Shown one piece after another: positions 18,312 through 27,207 of a stretch of 64,000 nucleotides of DNA. The position numbers and the translations under genes are program-made. Position 1 is the first letter of the stretch; each line of letters opens with the position of its first letter. The stretch lies in contig NZ_BMIQ01000006.1 of NCBI RefSeq assembly GCF_014642635.1, positions 186,001 through 250,000 on the forward strand, in the 5' to 3' direction. Below the pieces are notes generated by a model, which had not been told where the DNA came from, did not search any database, and worked only from the letters and a program-made list of their open reading frames with translations. This DNA is from Aureimonas endophytica (GTDB taxonomy: Bacteria; Pseudomonadota; Alphaproteobacteria; Rhizobiales; Rhizobiaceae).

Positions 18312-20438
18312 CTATCCGGCGATCTTCGAGAAGTCGGCGACGCGGTGCATCGCGCCGCGAATGCGGGCGAGGAGCGCCAGACGATTGGCGCGCAGCCCCT
18401 CGTCCTCGGCATTGACCAGCACCTTGTCGAAGAAGGCGTCGGCGGGAGCGCGCAGCCGCCCGAGGGCGGCGGTCGCCTTCTCGTAGTCGCGCGCGCCCAT
18501 GGCACTCGCGAGTTCCGCTTCCGCCCGGTCGACGGCCTCGGCGAGAGCGCGCTCCTCCGCCTCCACCAGACGCCCGGCATCGAGCGCGGCGGCGATGCGC
18601 GTGCCCTTCTTCTCCTCGATGCCGAGGATGTTGGCCGCGCGGCGATAGGCGGCGAGAAGGTTGCCGCCATCCTCGGTGGCGAGGAGACGGCCGAGCGCCT
18701 CGACGCGATGCGCGACGTCCAGGAGGTCGTCATTGCCCGCCGCCGCGCCGCCCGCGAGGACGGCATCGACGAGATCGTGCCGGGCGCCCTGGTCGCGCAG
18801 CTGGCCCTTCAGCCGGTCGTGGAAGAAGGACAGAAGGTCGCCCGCCGGCACGAGCGTGCCGAGCCGCAGCGCCAGCCGGTTTTCCAGAAGGATGCGGATG
18901 ACGCCGAGCGCTGCACGCCGGAGCGCATAGGGGTCCTTCGATCCGGTCGGCTTTTCGTCGATCGACCAGAAGCCGACGAGCGTGTCGAGCTTGTCGGCCA
19001 GCGCGACGGCGATGGCGACGGGATCGGTCGGCACGGCATCGGAGGGGCCGAGCGGCTTGTAGTGATCCTCGATCGCCGCCTGGACGCCCGGCGCCTCGCC
19101 CTGGAGCGCGGCATAGCGCCGGCCCATCAGGCCCTGGAGCTCCGGGAACTCGCCGACGGCCTCGGTGGTGAGGTCGGCCTTGGCGAGGAGCGCGGCGCGG
19201 CGGGCGAGCGCCGGATCGGCGCCGACGAGCGGCGCGATCGTTTCGGCGAGCGCCGCGATGCGCCGCACGCGCTGGCCTTGCGTGCCGAGCTTGGCATGGA
19301 AGGTGACGCCGAGCGCGTCGAGCTTCGCCATGCGCTGGTCGAGCGGCTTGGCGAGATCGAGGCCGAGATCGGCGGCCGGCGCCTGCAATCCGCCGAGATC
19401 CGGCAGGTCGCCCTGGTCGGTCTGCCAGAAATAGAGCGCGTCGGAGAGGCGGGCGCGCACGACCTTGCCATTGCCGCGCGCGATCTCGGCGCCACCGTCG
19501 CTCGCCTCGATATTCGACACAAGCAGGAACTTGTTGGAGAGCCCCTCGCCGCCGACCGCCCGCGTCACGAAGCACTTCTGGTTGGCGCGGATGGTGAGAC
19601 GCACCACTTCCGGCGGGATGGCGAGGAAGCTTTCCTCGAAGCTGCCCATCAGCACGACCGGCCATTCGACAAGGCCGGCGACCTCTTCGAGAAGACCCTC
19701 GTCCGCCACCACTTCCAGCCCCTGCGCGAAGGCGAGATGCTCGGCATCGGCGCGGATGATCTCCTTGCGCCGGTCGGCATCCAGCACGACATGCGCCTTC
19801 TGGAGCTTGTCGGCATAATCCTCGAAGCGGCGCACGCGGAACGGCTCCGGCGCGTGGAAGCGATGGCCGACGGTGGTGTTGCCGGAGCGGATGCCGCCGA
19901 TCTCGAAATCGACGGTGACGGGCTCCTCGGTTTCCGGCCCGAAGGTGCAGAGGATCGACTGGAGCGGGCGCACCCAGCGCAGGGCGCCGGGCTGGGCCGA
20001 GGCGCGGCCCCAGCGCATCGATTTCGGCCAGGGGAATTCGCGGATGACGGCGGGCACCAGTTCGGCGATGATCTCCTCGGCCGGACGGCCGGGCTTGCGG
20101 AGCATCGCGACATAGAAGTCGCCCTTCTTCGCATCGCTGCGCACTTCCGCCTCGGCCAGCGAGGCGAGGCCGGCGCCGCGCAGGAAGCCTTCGATCGCCT
20201 TCTCGTTGGCGTCGGTGCGCGGTCCCTTGCGCTCTTCCACCGTGTCGCGCGAGCGCGCCTCCAGGCCGCGAATGTCGAGGGTGAGGCGGCGCGGCGTCCA
20301 GTATTCGCGGGCGCCCTCGTAGGTGAGACCGGCCGCGACGAGACCGTCCGTCACGGCCTTACGCAGATCGCCCGCCGCCTTGCGCTGCATGCGGGCGGGA
20401 ATTTCCTCCGAGCGGAGTTCGAGCAGAAGATCGGGCAT
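18312..20438 (-). CDS. glyS: Glycyl-tRNA synthetase beta subunit
   Basis: The large subunit of the bacterial alpha2-beta2 glycyl-tRNA synthetase; it binds tRNA and is required with GlyQ for charging. 708 residues, with the conserved N terminus [17 protein letters not shown] and a C-terminal anticodon-binding-type domain. I start it at the ATG 20438; the frame is open to 20507 through non-conserved sequence. GlyQ is encoded upstream on the same strand but is separated by a manganese catalase and a metalloprotease gene, which is unusual (see findings). Confidence 0.97.
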   Translation of the reverse strand: MPDLLLELRSEEIPARMQRKAAGDLRKAVTDGLVAAGLTYEGAREYWTPRRLTLDIRGLEARSRDTVEERKGPRTDANEKAIEGFLRGAGLASLAEAEVRSDAKKGDFYVAMLRKPGRPAEEIIAELVPAVIREFPWPKSMRWGRASAQPGALRWVRPLQSILCTFGPETEEPVTVDFEIGGIRSGNTTVGHRFHAPEPFRVRRFEDYADKLQKAHVVLDADRRKEIIRADAEHLAFAQGLEVVADEGLLEEVAGLVEWPVVLMGSFEESFLAIPPEVVRLTIRANQKCFVTRAVGGEGLSNKFLLVSNIEASDGGAEIARGNGKVVRARLSDALYFWQTDQGDLPDLGGLQAPAADLGLDLAKPLDQRMAKLDALGVTFHAKLGTQGQRVRRIAALAETIAPLVGADPALARRAALLAKADLTTEAVGEFPELQGLMGRRYAALQGEAPGVQAAIEDHYKPLGPSDAVPTDPVAIAVALADKLDTLVGFWSIDEKPTGSKDPYALRRAALGVIRILLENRLALRLGTLVPAGDLLSFFHDRLKGQLRDQGARHDLVDAVLAGGAAAGNDDLLDVAHRVEALGRLLATEDGGNLLAAYRRAANILGIEEKKGTRIAAALDAGRLVEAEERALAEAVDRAEAELASAMGARDYEKATAALGRLRAPADAFFDKVLVNAEDEGLRANRLALLARIRGAMHRVADFSKIAG

Positions 20439-20543
20439 GGTGATCCGGCGCAACGTCGTTTGGCGCGAAACACCATGGCCGCGACGGGAATGCAAGACGA
20501 GGCCCAAGCGCGGCGGCCGCCGCCGCGCCCGGACGGGACGGTG

Positions 20544-21470
20544 CTAGCGCGAGGCCTTGTAGAGCTTCGTCGCGATCTCGAACATCTCTTCCGGCGCGTA
20601 GTCCGGCGCGAAGGCGGAGGGGACGCCCGTCAGCTGGTGGATCTTACCGCCGTCCGGGAAGCCGTCGACCACTTCGAGCTCGCCCGGCGGATCGTCGGGC
20701 AGCGCCACCTCGCCATTGCCCCAGATGCCCGCCATTTCCCTGTAGTCGTCCGGGCTGAACGTATAGAGGCGGCGATGCGAGCCCTCGTCCAGATATTTCT
20801 GGCACTCGGGGATTTTCGACAGGGGAATGTTCGGCGTCGGCAGGAACTTGTCGAGATCGACGCCGGTGATCTTCTTCAGCGCCAGCGCATAGGCATGGGC
20901 ATGGACCGAGCCGCGCACCAGGAGATAGCCGCAGACCTCGCGGCCCGTCGGATCGCTCAAGGTCTCGTAGACGCGCAGCTTGTGCAGCCGGGCGCCGCAT
21001 TCGAGATGGAAGTTGTGCAGGAGATCGACGACGACATTGCCGGTCGAGGTGATGAAGTCCTTGTTCCAGGACAGGCCGTTGGAATCGACCGGCATCGCGC
21101 CGCCGGCGCCCGACAGGAAGGCGGCGGCCGAGCGGATGTCCTTCATGTCCTCGAAGGGCGCGTCCGAGAGATCGCCGCCGTCGCCCGCATCCCCGTTCCG
21201 CTTGTCCGGCCCGTTGGCCAGCATCGCGACGCCGTTGGACACGAGCTCGACATGGCCGAGCTCTTCCGCCGTGATGGAGGCGACGAGGCTGTAGAAGGGC
21301 CTCAGCTTCGACTTCGAGCGGAAGTTGAAGCTCTGATACATGTAGTTGCCGAGGGTCGACATCTCGCCATACTTGCCGCCGAGCAATTCCTGGAGCGCGG
21401 CGGCGGCGTTCGGATCAGCGCGTTTGGGCGCCGGCAGCTCCGCCTGGAGCTTGTCGATGCGAAGGAACAT
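20544..21470 (-). CDS. Manganese (non-heme) catalase
   Basis: Disproportionates hydrogen peroxide at a dimanganese site. The 308-residue protein has the ferritin-like four-helix ligands of the family: EMSTL near residue 43, the pair EELGHVE (about 77-83) and HNFHLECGARLHKLRVYE (about 158-175) with further Glu/His ligands. Cytoplasmic. The start at 21470 (MFLRIDK) matches the family N terminus, although only a weak ribosome site precedes it. An 8-bp GC hairpin (21514-21521/21532-21539) lies between the upstream metalloprotease gene and this start. A second, unrelated heme catalase is encoded at 49.7-51.2 kb. Confidence 0.93.
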   Translation of the reverse strand: MFLRIDKLQAELPAPKRADPNAAAALQELLGGKYGEMSTLGNYMYQSFNFRSKSKLRPFYSLVASITAEELGHVELVSNGVAMLANGPDKRNGDAGDGGDLSDAPFEDMKDIRSAAAFLSGAGGAMPVDSNGLSWNKDFITSTGNVVVDLLHNFHLECGARLHKLRVYETLSDPTGREVCGYLLVRGSVHAHAYALALKKITGVDLDKFLPTPNIPLSKIPECQKYLDEGSHRRLYTFSPDDYREMAGIWGNGEVALPDDPPGELEVVDGFPDGGKIHQLTGVPSAFAPDYAPEEMFEIATKLYKASR

Positions 21471-21513
21471 GAGGTTTGTCGTCCGTGCGGTTGACGCTCC
21501 AGTCCGAACGGAG

Positions 21514-21539
21514 GGCGGCGGGGGGCGTTCCTGACCCCC
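21514..21539 (-). other. GC-rich hairpin between ypfJ-like gene and manganese catalase
   Basis: Perfect 8-bp arms GGCGGGGG/CCCCCGCC with a 10-base loop, 44 bases upstream of the catalase start on the minus strand. No U-tract follows, so it may be a leader structure or a partial terminator for the upstream gene rather than a full factor-independent terminator. Confidence 0.4.
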
Positions 21540-21578
21540 GCCCGCCTTCAAGCTTGCCTCCCTATCGAAACCTCGCCG

Positions 21579-22472
21579 TCAGAGGCTGCCGCCGAACGTG
21601 TCGCAGGCCCGCATGTCGCCGGTGTCGAAGCCCTTCTTGAACCAAGAGACGCGCTGCTGCGACGTGCCGTGCGTGAAGGAATCCGGCACGACGCGGCCCT
21701 GGCTCTCCTTCTGTAAGGTGTCGTCGCCGATCTGGCTGGCGGCGTTCAGCGCCTCGTCGATGTCGTCGGGATCGAGATAGCCGGCATTCTTGTCGTCATG
21801 GGCGAAGATGCCGGCATAGCAGTCGGCCTGAAGTTCGACGCGCACCGAGACGGCATTGGCCTCCTCCTGGCTCGACGCCCGCTGCCGCAGCGCGTCGGTC
21901 TTCGGCAGCGTGCCGAGCAGGTTCTGGACGTGGTGCCCGACCTCGTGCGCCACGACATAGGCCTGCGCGAAATCGCCCGGCGAATTGAGCTGGCCGGCGA
22001 GCTGTCGGAAGAAGGAGAGATCGATGTAGAGCTTCTGGTCGCGCGGACAGTAGAACGGCCCCATGGCCGACTGCGCCGAGCCGCAGGCGGAATTCACCTG
22101 CCCGCTGAAGAGGACGAGCGTCGGGTCCTGATAATTGCGGCCCATATCCTGGAAGCGCTTGTTCCAGACATCCTCGGTATCGGCGAGGACGGTGGCGACG
22201 AAGTCGTCCGTCTTGTCGGGCGTGCCCTGGACGCCCGGCCCCTGCGAGGTCTGGGAGGTCTGGTAGTTGCCGCCGTCCTCCATCATGCCGAGGAGCTGGA
22301 GCGGATTGATGCCGAAGCCGAGCCAGAGGACGAGCGCGAGGATGATGAGGCCGATGCCCCCGCCCCCACCCGCCCGGATGGGGATGCGCATGCCGCCGCC
22401 GCCCAATCTGCCACCGCCGCTGCCCCGCATGTCCTCGACATTGTCGGACTGCCGTCGCCCTTCCCACCGCAT
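21579..22472 (-). CDS. YpfJ-type neutral zinc metallopeptidase
   Basis: A 297-residue membrane-anchored member of the putative neutral zinc metallopeptidase family (YpfJ/KPN_02809). A glycine-rich N-terminal segment is followed by one transmembrane helix (about 37-55, GIGLIILALVLWLGFGINP), then a peptidase domain with HEVGHHVQ as the zinc-binding motif and a downstream glutamate in ELQADCYAG. Several cysteines (ACGSAQ, YCPRD, ACDTF) suggest an extracytoplasmic disulfide-bonded domain. The start at 22472 has GAGG seven bases upstream. Function unknown in any organism as far as I can recall. Confidence 0.88.
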   Translation of the reverse strand: MRWEGRRQSDNVEDMRGSGGGRLGGGGMRIPIRAGGGGGIGLIILALVLWLGFGINPLQLLGMMEDGGNYQTSQTSQGPGVQGTPDKTDDFVATVLADTEDVWNKRFQDMGRNYQDPTLVLFSGQVNSACGSAQSAMGPFYCPRDQKLYIDLSFFRQLAGQLNSPGDFAQAYVVAHEVGHHVQNLLGTLPKTDALRQRASSQEEANAVSVRVELQADCYAGIFAHDDKNAGYLDPDDIDEALNAASQIGDDTLQKESQGRVVPDSFTHGTSQQRVSWFKKGFDTGDMRACDTFGGSL

Positions 22473-22565
22473 GGCTCGCCTCGCTCGCACCGATATCCTC
22501 TTCACGGGGATATGGCGGAGCCGGCCGGGAAGTCAGGCAGCCGTGGCGGGAAATCGTCTTATCTG

Positions 22566-23510
22566 TCAGGCCGCCGCCTTGCCGCCGGCTTCCGTCTGGA
22601 GGAAGGCCTCGCCGCAGGCCTTGGCGAGGGTGCGGACGCGGAAGATGTAGCTCTGGCGCTCCGTCACCGAGATCACGCCGCGCGCGTCGAGAAGGTTAAA
22701 GACGTGGCTCGCCTTGATCGCCTGGTCATAGGCGGGCTGGGCCATCAGGTGCCGGCCGTGATTGGATTGCGGGCTCGCCGCGCCCGCCGCGAGCAGCGCG
22801 TTGCACTCGGCCTCCGCCTCCTCGAAATGACGCAGCAGCACCGCCGTGTCGGCATGTTCGAAATTGTAGCGCGAATATTCCTGCTCGGCCTGGAGGAAGA
22901 CGTCGCCATAGGTGACCTTCTCCTCGCCTTCGCAGCCGTTGAAATTGAGGTCGTAGATGCTGTCGACATTCTGGACATACATCGCGAGCCGTTCGAGGCC
23001 ATAGGTCAGCTCGCCCGCCACCGGCGCGCATTCGATGCCGCAGACCTGCTGGAAATAGGTGAACTGCGACACTTCCATTCCGTCGCACCAGCATTCCCAG
23101 CCGAGGCCCCAGGCGCCGAGCGTCGGGCTTTCCCAGTCGTCCTCGACGAAGCGCACGTCGTGCAGGCCCGTGTCGATGCCGATCGCCTTCAGCGAGCCGA
23201 GATAGAGGTCCTGGAGGTTGGGCGGGTTGGGCTTCAGGATGACCTGATACTGGTAGTAATGCTGGAGCCGGTTCGGGTTCTCGCCGTAGCGGCCGTCCTT
23301 CGGCCGGCGGGAAGGCTGCACATAGGCCGCCTTCCAGGGCTTCGGGCCGAGGGCGCGCAGCGTCGTCGCCGGATGGAAGGTGCCGGCGCCGACCTCCATG
23401 TCATAGGGCTGAAGGATGACGCAGCCCTGTTCCGCCCAATAGCGGTGCAGGGTGAGGATCAGTCCTTGGAAGGACTTTTCCGGGCTCAGCGAGGCCTGGC
23501 GGTCGGACAT
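22566..23510 (-). CDS. glyQ: Glycyl-tRNA synthetase alpha subunit
   Basis: Catalytic subunit that forms glycyl-adenylate; class II synthetase fold. The 314-residue length is typical of alphaproteobacteria. The highly conserved N-terminal region contains [14 protein letters not shown] and the [16 protein letters not shown] motif. It works with GlyS, whose gene lies 2.1 kb downstream beyond two intervening genes. Confidence 0.97.
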   Translation of the reverse strand: MSDRQASLSPEKSFQGLILTLHRYWAEQGCVILQPYDMEVGAGTFHPATTLRALGPKPWKAAYVQPSRRPKDGRYGENPNRLQHYYQYQVILKPNPPNLQDLYLGSLKAIGIDTGLHDVRFVEDDWESPTLGAWGLGWECWCDGMEVSQFTYFQQVCGIECAPVAGELTYGLERLAMYVQNVDSIYDLNFNGCEGEEKVTYGDVFLQAEQEYSRYNFEHADTAVLLRHFEEAEAECNALLAAGAASPQSNHGRHLMAQPAYDQAIKASHVFNLLDARGVISVTERQSYIFRVRTLAKACGEAFLQTEAGGKAAA

Positions 23511-23584
23511 GGGCTAGCGGCTTTCTTCGAACGGTCCCGGCCGGTTGCCATGGCGGGGCGCGGCCCGTCAAGGAAGGGCGCCGC

Positions 23585-23794
23585 TCAGTCCTGCTTCAGC
23601 CGGTAGACGCCGTCGTCGCCGCGCACCAGCGTGCCGTGGCTGCGATTGCGGCTCTCGGCCTCCATCCGGCGGGTGCGCTCGGCCGTGCGCTGGGCCTCGC
23701 CCTTCAGCTGCTTGAAACCGAGCCACGCCGCCGCGCCCACCAGACCGAAGAAGAGAAGTTGCGGCATGAGATCGATCACCTCGAACGACGTCAC
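23585..23794 (-). CDS. Small single-pass membrane protein
   Basis: A 69-residue protein I do not recognise. Residues 9-26 form one hydrophobic helix (LMPQLLFFGLVGAAAWLGF), followed by a highly charged, probably helical cytoplasmic segment (about 28-48, rich in R and E) and a short C-terminal strand-like tail (LVRGDDGVYRLKQD). The same gene position, between glyQ and an S49 protease gene, is occupied by small membrane proteins in other rhizobia, which supports it being real. Confidence 0.7.
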   Translation of the reverse strand: MTSFEVIDLMPQLLFFGLVGAAAWLGFKQLKGEAQRTAERTRRMEAESRNRSHGTLVRGDDGVYRLKQD

Positions 23795-23845
23795 CGATTA
23801 TGCGCTCCCCGTCCACGGGCGTAAAGCGCGCCTCGCCGGCATCCG

Positions 23846-24760
23846 TCACAGACCATAGCGCGACCAGAGCATCCGTTCCTCGGCGGCCGAAATAAGGCCG
23901 CCGGCGAGATCTGCGCCGAGCCGCGCCGGATCGAACGCGCCTTGGCCGATCGCGGTTCCGGAGGCCGGGCGCCGCCCGAAAAGGCCGCGATGGGCGTGGA
24001 GGAGCTGCGGGCGCACCGTCTCGCCATAGCGCTCGACGAGGACGCCGCGCAGGTCGCCGAGCCGGTCGGCGAGGCCGAGCTCGACGCCGCGCCCGCCTTC
24101 CCAGAAGAGGCCCGAGAAGAGATCGGGATGGTCGGACAGGCGCGCGCCGCGCCGCGCCTTGACGAGGGCGATGAAGGTCTCGTGCACATGGCGCTGGAGT
24201 TCGAGGAGATGGGCGACATCCTCCGGCCGCTCGGGCCGGAAGGGATCGAGCACCGCCTTGTTCTGGCCGGCCGTGTGGACGCGCCGCTCGATGCCGAGCT
24301 TGGCGAGCGCGTCGACGAAGCCGAAGCCGCCCGAGACGACGCCGATCGAGCCGACGATGGAGGACGGATCGACGATGATCTCGTCGCCGGCGCAGGCGAT
24401 CATGTAGCCGCCGGAGGCCGCGACATCCTCCACGAAGACGAGGACCTCCTTCTTCTTCTCCAGCGCCAGGTCGCGGATGCGCTTGTGGATGAGCCGCGAC
24501 TGGACTGGCGAGCCGCCCGGCGAATTGACGACGAGCGCGACGGCCGGCGCCTCCTTCATGCCGAAGGCGCGGTCGAGCAGCGGCGCGATGCCGGCGAGCG
24601 ACAGAGCCGGGCGCAAGGGGCCGGACTGCGCCATGATCGCGCCCTGGAGGCGCACGACCGGCACCACCACGCCCTCCTTGCGGAAGCGCTTGGGAAGATA
24701 GGAGCGGAGGGAGAACGCCAAGCGGAAGAGCCTTTCGAGAAGGATGCGGTCCGCCTGCAT
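23846..24760 (-). CDS. S49-family serine protease (SppA/SohB type)
   Basis: A 304-residue inner-membrane-associated protease of the signal-peptide-peptidase family. The catalytic serine is Ser116 in DVAASGGYMIA and the general-base lysine is Lys168 in AGQNKAVLDPF, the standard Ser/Lys dyad. There is no long N-terminal transmembrane helix, so it may be soluble or peripheral, as in the short SohB/SppA forms. The gene is part of the minus-strand series with the TrmN6-like and DUF2007 genes (39 bases from the former). Confidence 0.92.
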   Translation of the reverse strand: MQADRILLERLFRLAFSLRSYLPKRFRKEGVVVPVVRLQGAIMAQSGPLRPALSLAGIAPLLDRAFGMKEAPAVALVVNSPGGSPVQSRLIHKRIRDLALEKKKEVLVFVEDVAASGGYMIACAGDEIIVDPSSIVGSIGVVSGGFGFVDALAKLGIERRVHTAGQNKAVLDPFRPERPEDVAHLLELQRHVHETFIALVKARRGARLSDHPDLFSGLFWEGGRGVELGLADRLGDLRGVLVERYGETVRPQLLHAHRGLFGRRPASGTAIGQGAFDPARLGADLAGGLISAAEERMLWSRYGL

Positions 24761-24799
24761 GTAGTCGCGACCCTTCGCCGCGCCAATGCGGCACGCGCG

Positions 24800-25591
24800 T
24801 CAGACGCCGCCGAAATCGATCCGCGCCGTTCCGGCCCCGATCGCCGCCTCCAGCGGCAGGGGCCGGCCGGCGGCGTCGCGCAGCGTCACGGGCGGCAGCA
24901 GCGACAGGCGCGCGCGCGAGCCGCGCCGCGCCTGGACGAGGATGCGCTTGGCCGCCCGTCCCGCCTGGCTGTGGACGGGCACGATCCGCAGATCGCCGAG
25001 CCGGTTCTCGGCCGCGGCCAGGATCGCGCCGAGATTGTCCGGCCGGGCGACGAGGGCGAGGCGCCCGCCATGGACGAGCAGCGCGGCGGCGCTGGCGATC
25101 CAGCGCCCGAGGAAATCCGGGTCCGGCATGGCCAGCGCCGCGCCGCGCCGCGCATCCGGCGAGACGCGCCCGCCGGCCGGATGGAAGGGCGGATTGGTGA
25201 GGACGAGATCGAAGGCGCCGTCGGAAAGCCCGGCCGCCTCGCGCAAGGGGCGCGGCGCGACGACATCGGCTTGCGCGACCGAGAGACGCAGGGCGAGCGC
25301 GGCGTTCTCGACGAGCGTCAGCGAGCGGCGGGCGAGCGCCGCCATCGCGGGGTCCCGCTCGACGAGAAGCACGCGTGCCGTGGCGCAGCGCGCGGCGAAG
25401 GCGAAGCCGGCCGCCCCGGCCCCGGCGCCGAGATCGGCCGCCCGTCCGTCCAGGTCGTCGGGCAGGCTGGCGGCGAGAAGCAGCGCGTCGAGCCCCGCCC
25501 GATAGCCCCAGCCCTTCGGCTGAAGGAGATGGAAGCGGCCGCCCTGGAAGGCGTCGAGGCTCGTGGCGCCCTCGCCGTCAGGACAGTTCAT
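24800..25591 (-). CDS. TrmN6-like class I methyltransferase (tRNA A37 N6 type)
   Basis: A 263-residue SAM-dependent methyltransferase. The glycine-rich SAM motif is DLGAGAGAAG, and the NPPF motif (VLTNPPFHPAGG) marks N6-adenine or glutamine methyltransferases; the overall pattern matches TrmN6/YfiC, which methylates A37 of tRNA-Val. The start is uncertain: ATG 25591 overlaps the end of the DUF2007 gene by 14 bases and gives the usual short N terminus; ATG 25606 would add five residues. Confidence 0.85.
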   Translation of the reverse strand: MNCPDGEGATSLDAFQGGRFHLLQPKGWGYRAGLDALLLAASLPDDLDGRAADLGAGAGAAGFAFAARCATARVLLVERDPAMAALARRSLTLVENAALALRLSVAQADVVAPRPLREAAGLSDGAFDLVLTNPPFHPAGGRVSPDARRGAALAMPDPDFLGRWIASAAALLVHGGRLALVARPDNLGAILAAAENRLGDLRIVPVHSQAGRAAKRILVQARRGSRARLSLLPPVTLRDAAGRPLPLEAAIGAGTARIDFGGV

Positions 25592-25796
25592 GGCCGAGTT
25601 CGGCATCGCGCAGGAGCCGGCGCGCCTGCTCGATACGCTCCGAATCGACGAGGACGCGGCGCGGCAGCGCGCCGATCGAGCCGTCGAGGATGCTCATATG
25701 CGTGTCGGCGACGAAATGCTCGATGCCGGCATCCTTCAGGAGCGCGTCGACGAAGGAAATCAGCACCGGGTCGTTGGACCGCATGAGTTCGCGCAT
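25578..25796 (-). CDS. DUF2007 small protein
   Basis: A 72-residue protein of the DUF2007 family ('putative signal-transducing protein'), with the compact beta-alpha-beta fold pattern: VLISFVDALLKDAGI, then DTHMSILDGSIGALPRRVLV and a C-terminal helix. Some homologues resemble PII-like folds, but no function is established. It overlaps the TrmN6-like gene and diverges from the polyprenyl synthase gene, as in other rhizobia. Confidence 0.85.
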   Translation of the reverse strand: MRELMRSNDPVLISFVDALLKDAGIEHFVADTHMSILDGSIGALPRRVLVDSERIEQARRLLRDAELGHELS

Positions 25797-26009
25797 GAAA
25801 GGACTTCGATCCGGCCGTCTCGCTCGGGCGGATCATCGCATCGCCGCTCCCTCGCCGCAATCGCATGGCCGGATGCGGCCGGCCGGCTTCTTCTTCGCGC
25901 GTTTCGGCTCATCTTCCGCTTGTCGCTGGCCTCGCGGCCCATTAGTGCTCGCCGGAACGCCGAAGACGGCTCGGCGGCCCGAGGCTCGGCAGCACAAAGG
26001 AGCGCTCTC

Positions 26010-27026
26010 TTGAGTTTAGCCAGCCCCGCACGGGAAGGCCGGCAGACGGCTTCCATCGAGGCGATCGTCGCGCTGACCCGCGCCGACATGGAGGAGGTCA
26101 ATCGCCTGATCCTCGCCATGGCGGGCTCGAACGTGGAGCTCATCCCGCAGATCGCCGATCATCTGATCTCGTCGGGCGGCAAGCGCCTGCGGCCGATGCT
26201 GACCATCGCCTCGGCGCTCGCCTGCGGCTATGCCGGCGAGAAGGGCCATGTGAAGCTGGCGGCCAGCGTCGAGTTCATGCACACGGCGACCCTCCTCCAC
26301 GACGACGTGGTGGACGAGAGCGATCTCCGGCGCGGCAAGAAGACGGCCCGGATGATCTGGGGCAACCAGGCGAGCGTCCTCGTCGGCGACTTCCTGCTCG
26401 GCCAGGCCTTCAAGATGATGGTCGAGGTCGGCTCGCTCACCGCGCTCGACATCCTGTCGCGCGCCTCGGCCGTGATCGCCGAGGGCGAGGTCTGGCAGCT
26501 CGCGGCGGCCAAGAAGCTGACGACGACGGAGGCCGACTATCTCGCGGTGATCGAGGCGAAGACCGCCGCGCTCTTTTCCGCCGCCACCGAGGTCGGTCCG
26601 GTCCTGGCGGCTTCCGGCGACGAGATCCGCGCGGCCATGCGCGCCTATGGCCTCAATCTCGGCCGCGCCTTCCAGCTCGTCGACGACGTGCTCGACTATC
26701 GCGGCACGGCCAAGGCGCTCGGCAAGAATGTCGGCGACGACTTCCGCGAGGGCAAGATCACGCTGCCCGTCATCATCGCGCATGAGCGCGGCACGCCGGC
26801 CGAGCGGGACTTCTGGCGCCGCGCGCTGGAGGAGAACGGCAGCGACGACGCGGCGCTGGCCGAGGCCTGCCGGCTCCTGGAAAAGCACGGCGCGCTCGAG
26901 GCGACGGTCGCGAGGGCGCGCGGCTACGGCGAGGCGGCCTATCGCGCCGCATCCGTGCTGCCGCGTTCCGAGGCCCGCGATTCCCTGCTCGACGTCGTCG
27001 AGTTCTGCATCGATCGGATCAATTGA
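26010..27026 (+). CDS. Polyprenyl diphosphate synthase (octa-/decaprenyl)
   Basis: Builds the long isoprenoid chain used by UbiA. 338 residues from a TTG start at 26010, which has AAAGGAG at 25996-26002, seven bases upstream; the frame is open upstream but conserved sequence begins here. Both aspartate-rich motifs are present: LLHDDVVDESD (DDxxD) and FQLVDDVLDY, plus GGKRLRPML for IPP binding. The chain length (8 or 10 isoprene units) cannot be read from sequence; rhizobia usually make Q-10. Confidence 0.94.
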   Translation: MSLASPAREGRQTASIEAIVALTRADMEEVNRLILAMAGSNVELIPQIADHLISSGGKRLRPMLTIASALACGYAGEKGHVKLAASVEFMHTATLLHDDVVDESDLRRGKKTARMIWGNQASVLVGDFLLGQAFKMMVEVGSLTALDILSRASAVIAEGEVWQLAAAKKLTTTEADYLAVIEAKTAALFSAATEVGPVLAASGDEIRAAMRAYGLNLGRAFQLVDDVLDYRGTAKALGKNVGDDFREGKITLPVIIAHERGTPAERDFWRRALEENGSDDAALAEACRLLEKHGALEATVARARGYGEAAYRAASVLPRSEARDSLLDVVEFCIDRIN

Positions 27027-27110
27027 CGGGGACGGCGAAGTCCTTCAGATTCTTCGCCTGACCTAGCGACGCGCCCGGCCGCATTCTCGCCAATCGGGCG
27101 CGCCAGAAAT

Positions 27111-27148
27111 CCGGCAGCGGGTGCCGGGCCGCCGCCATGCCGGCGGCC
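27111..27148. other. Two adjacent hairpins after the polyprenyl synthase gene
   Basis: CCGGCA/TGCCGG (27111-27116 with 27122-27127) is followed directly by a perfect 8-bp stem GGCCGCCG/CGGCGGCC (27127-27134 with 27141-27148, six-base loop). They sit 85-120 bases after the synthase stop and 60 bases before the TPR gene. No U run follows; possible transcription attenuation or RNA processing signal. Confidence 0.3.
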
Positions 27149-27207
27149 ACGCCCCGGCGGCGCCTCGGTGCCCGCCGGAATGGGTGTTTTGCCAAGAGGA
27201 ATGCCGC

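Noticed and set aside
18345-21494. 1049-codon open frame on the plus strand
   Set aside because: Antisense to glyS and the manganese catalase; composition is that of a GC-driven shadow.
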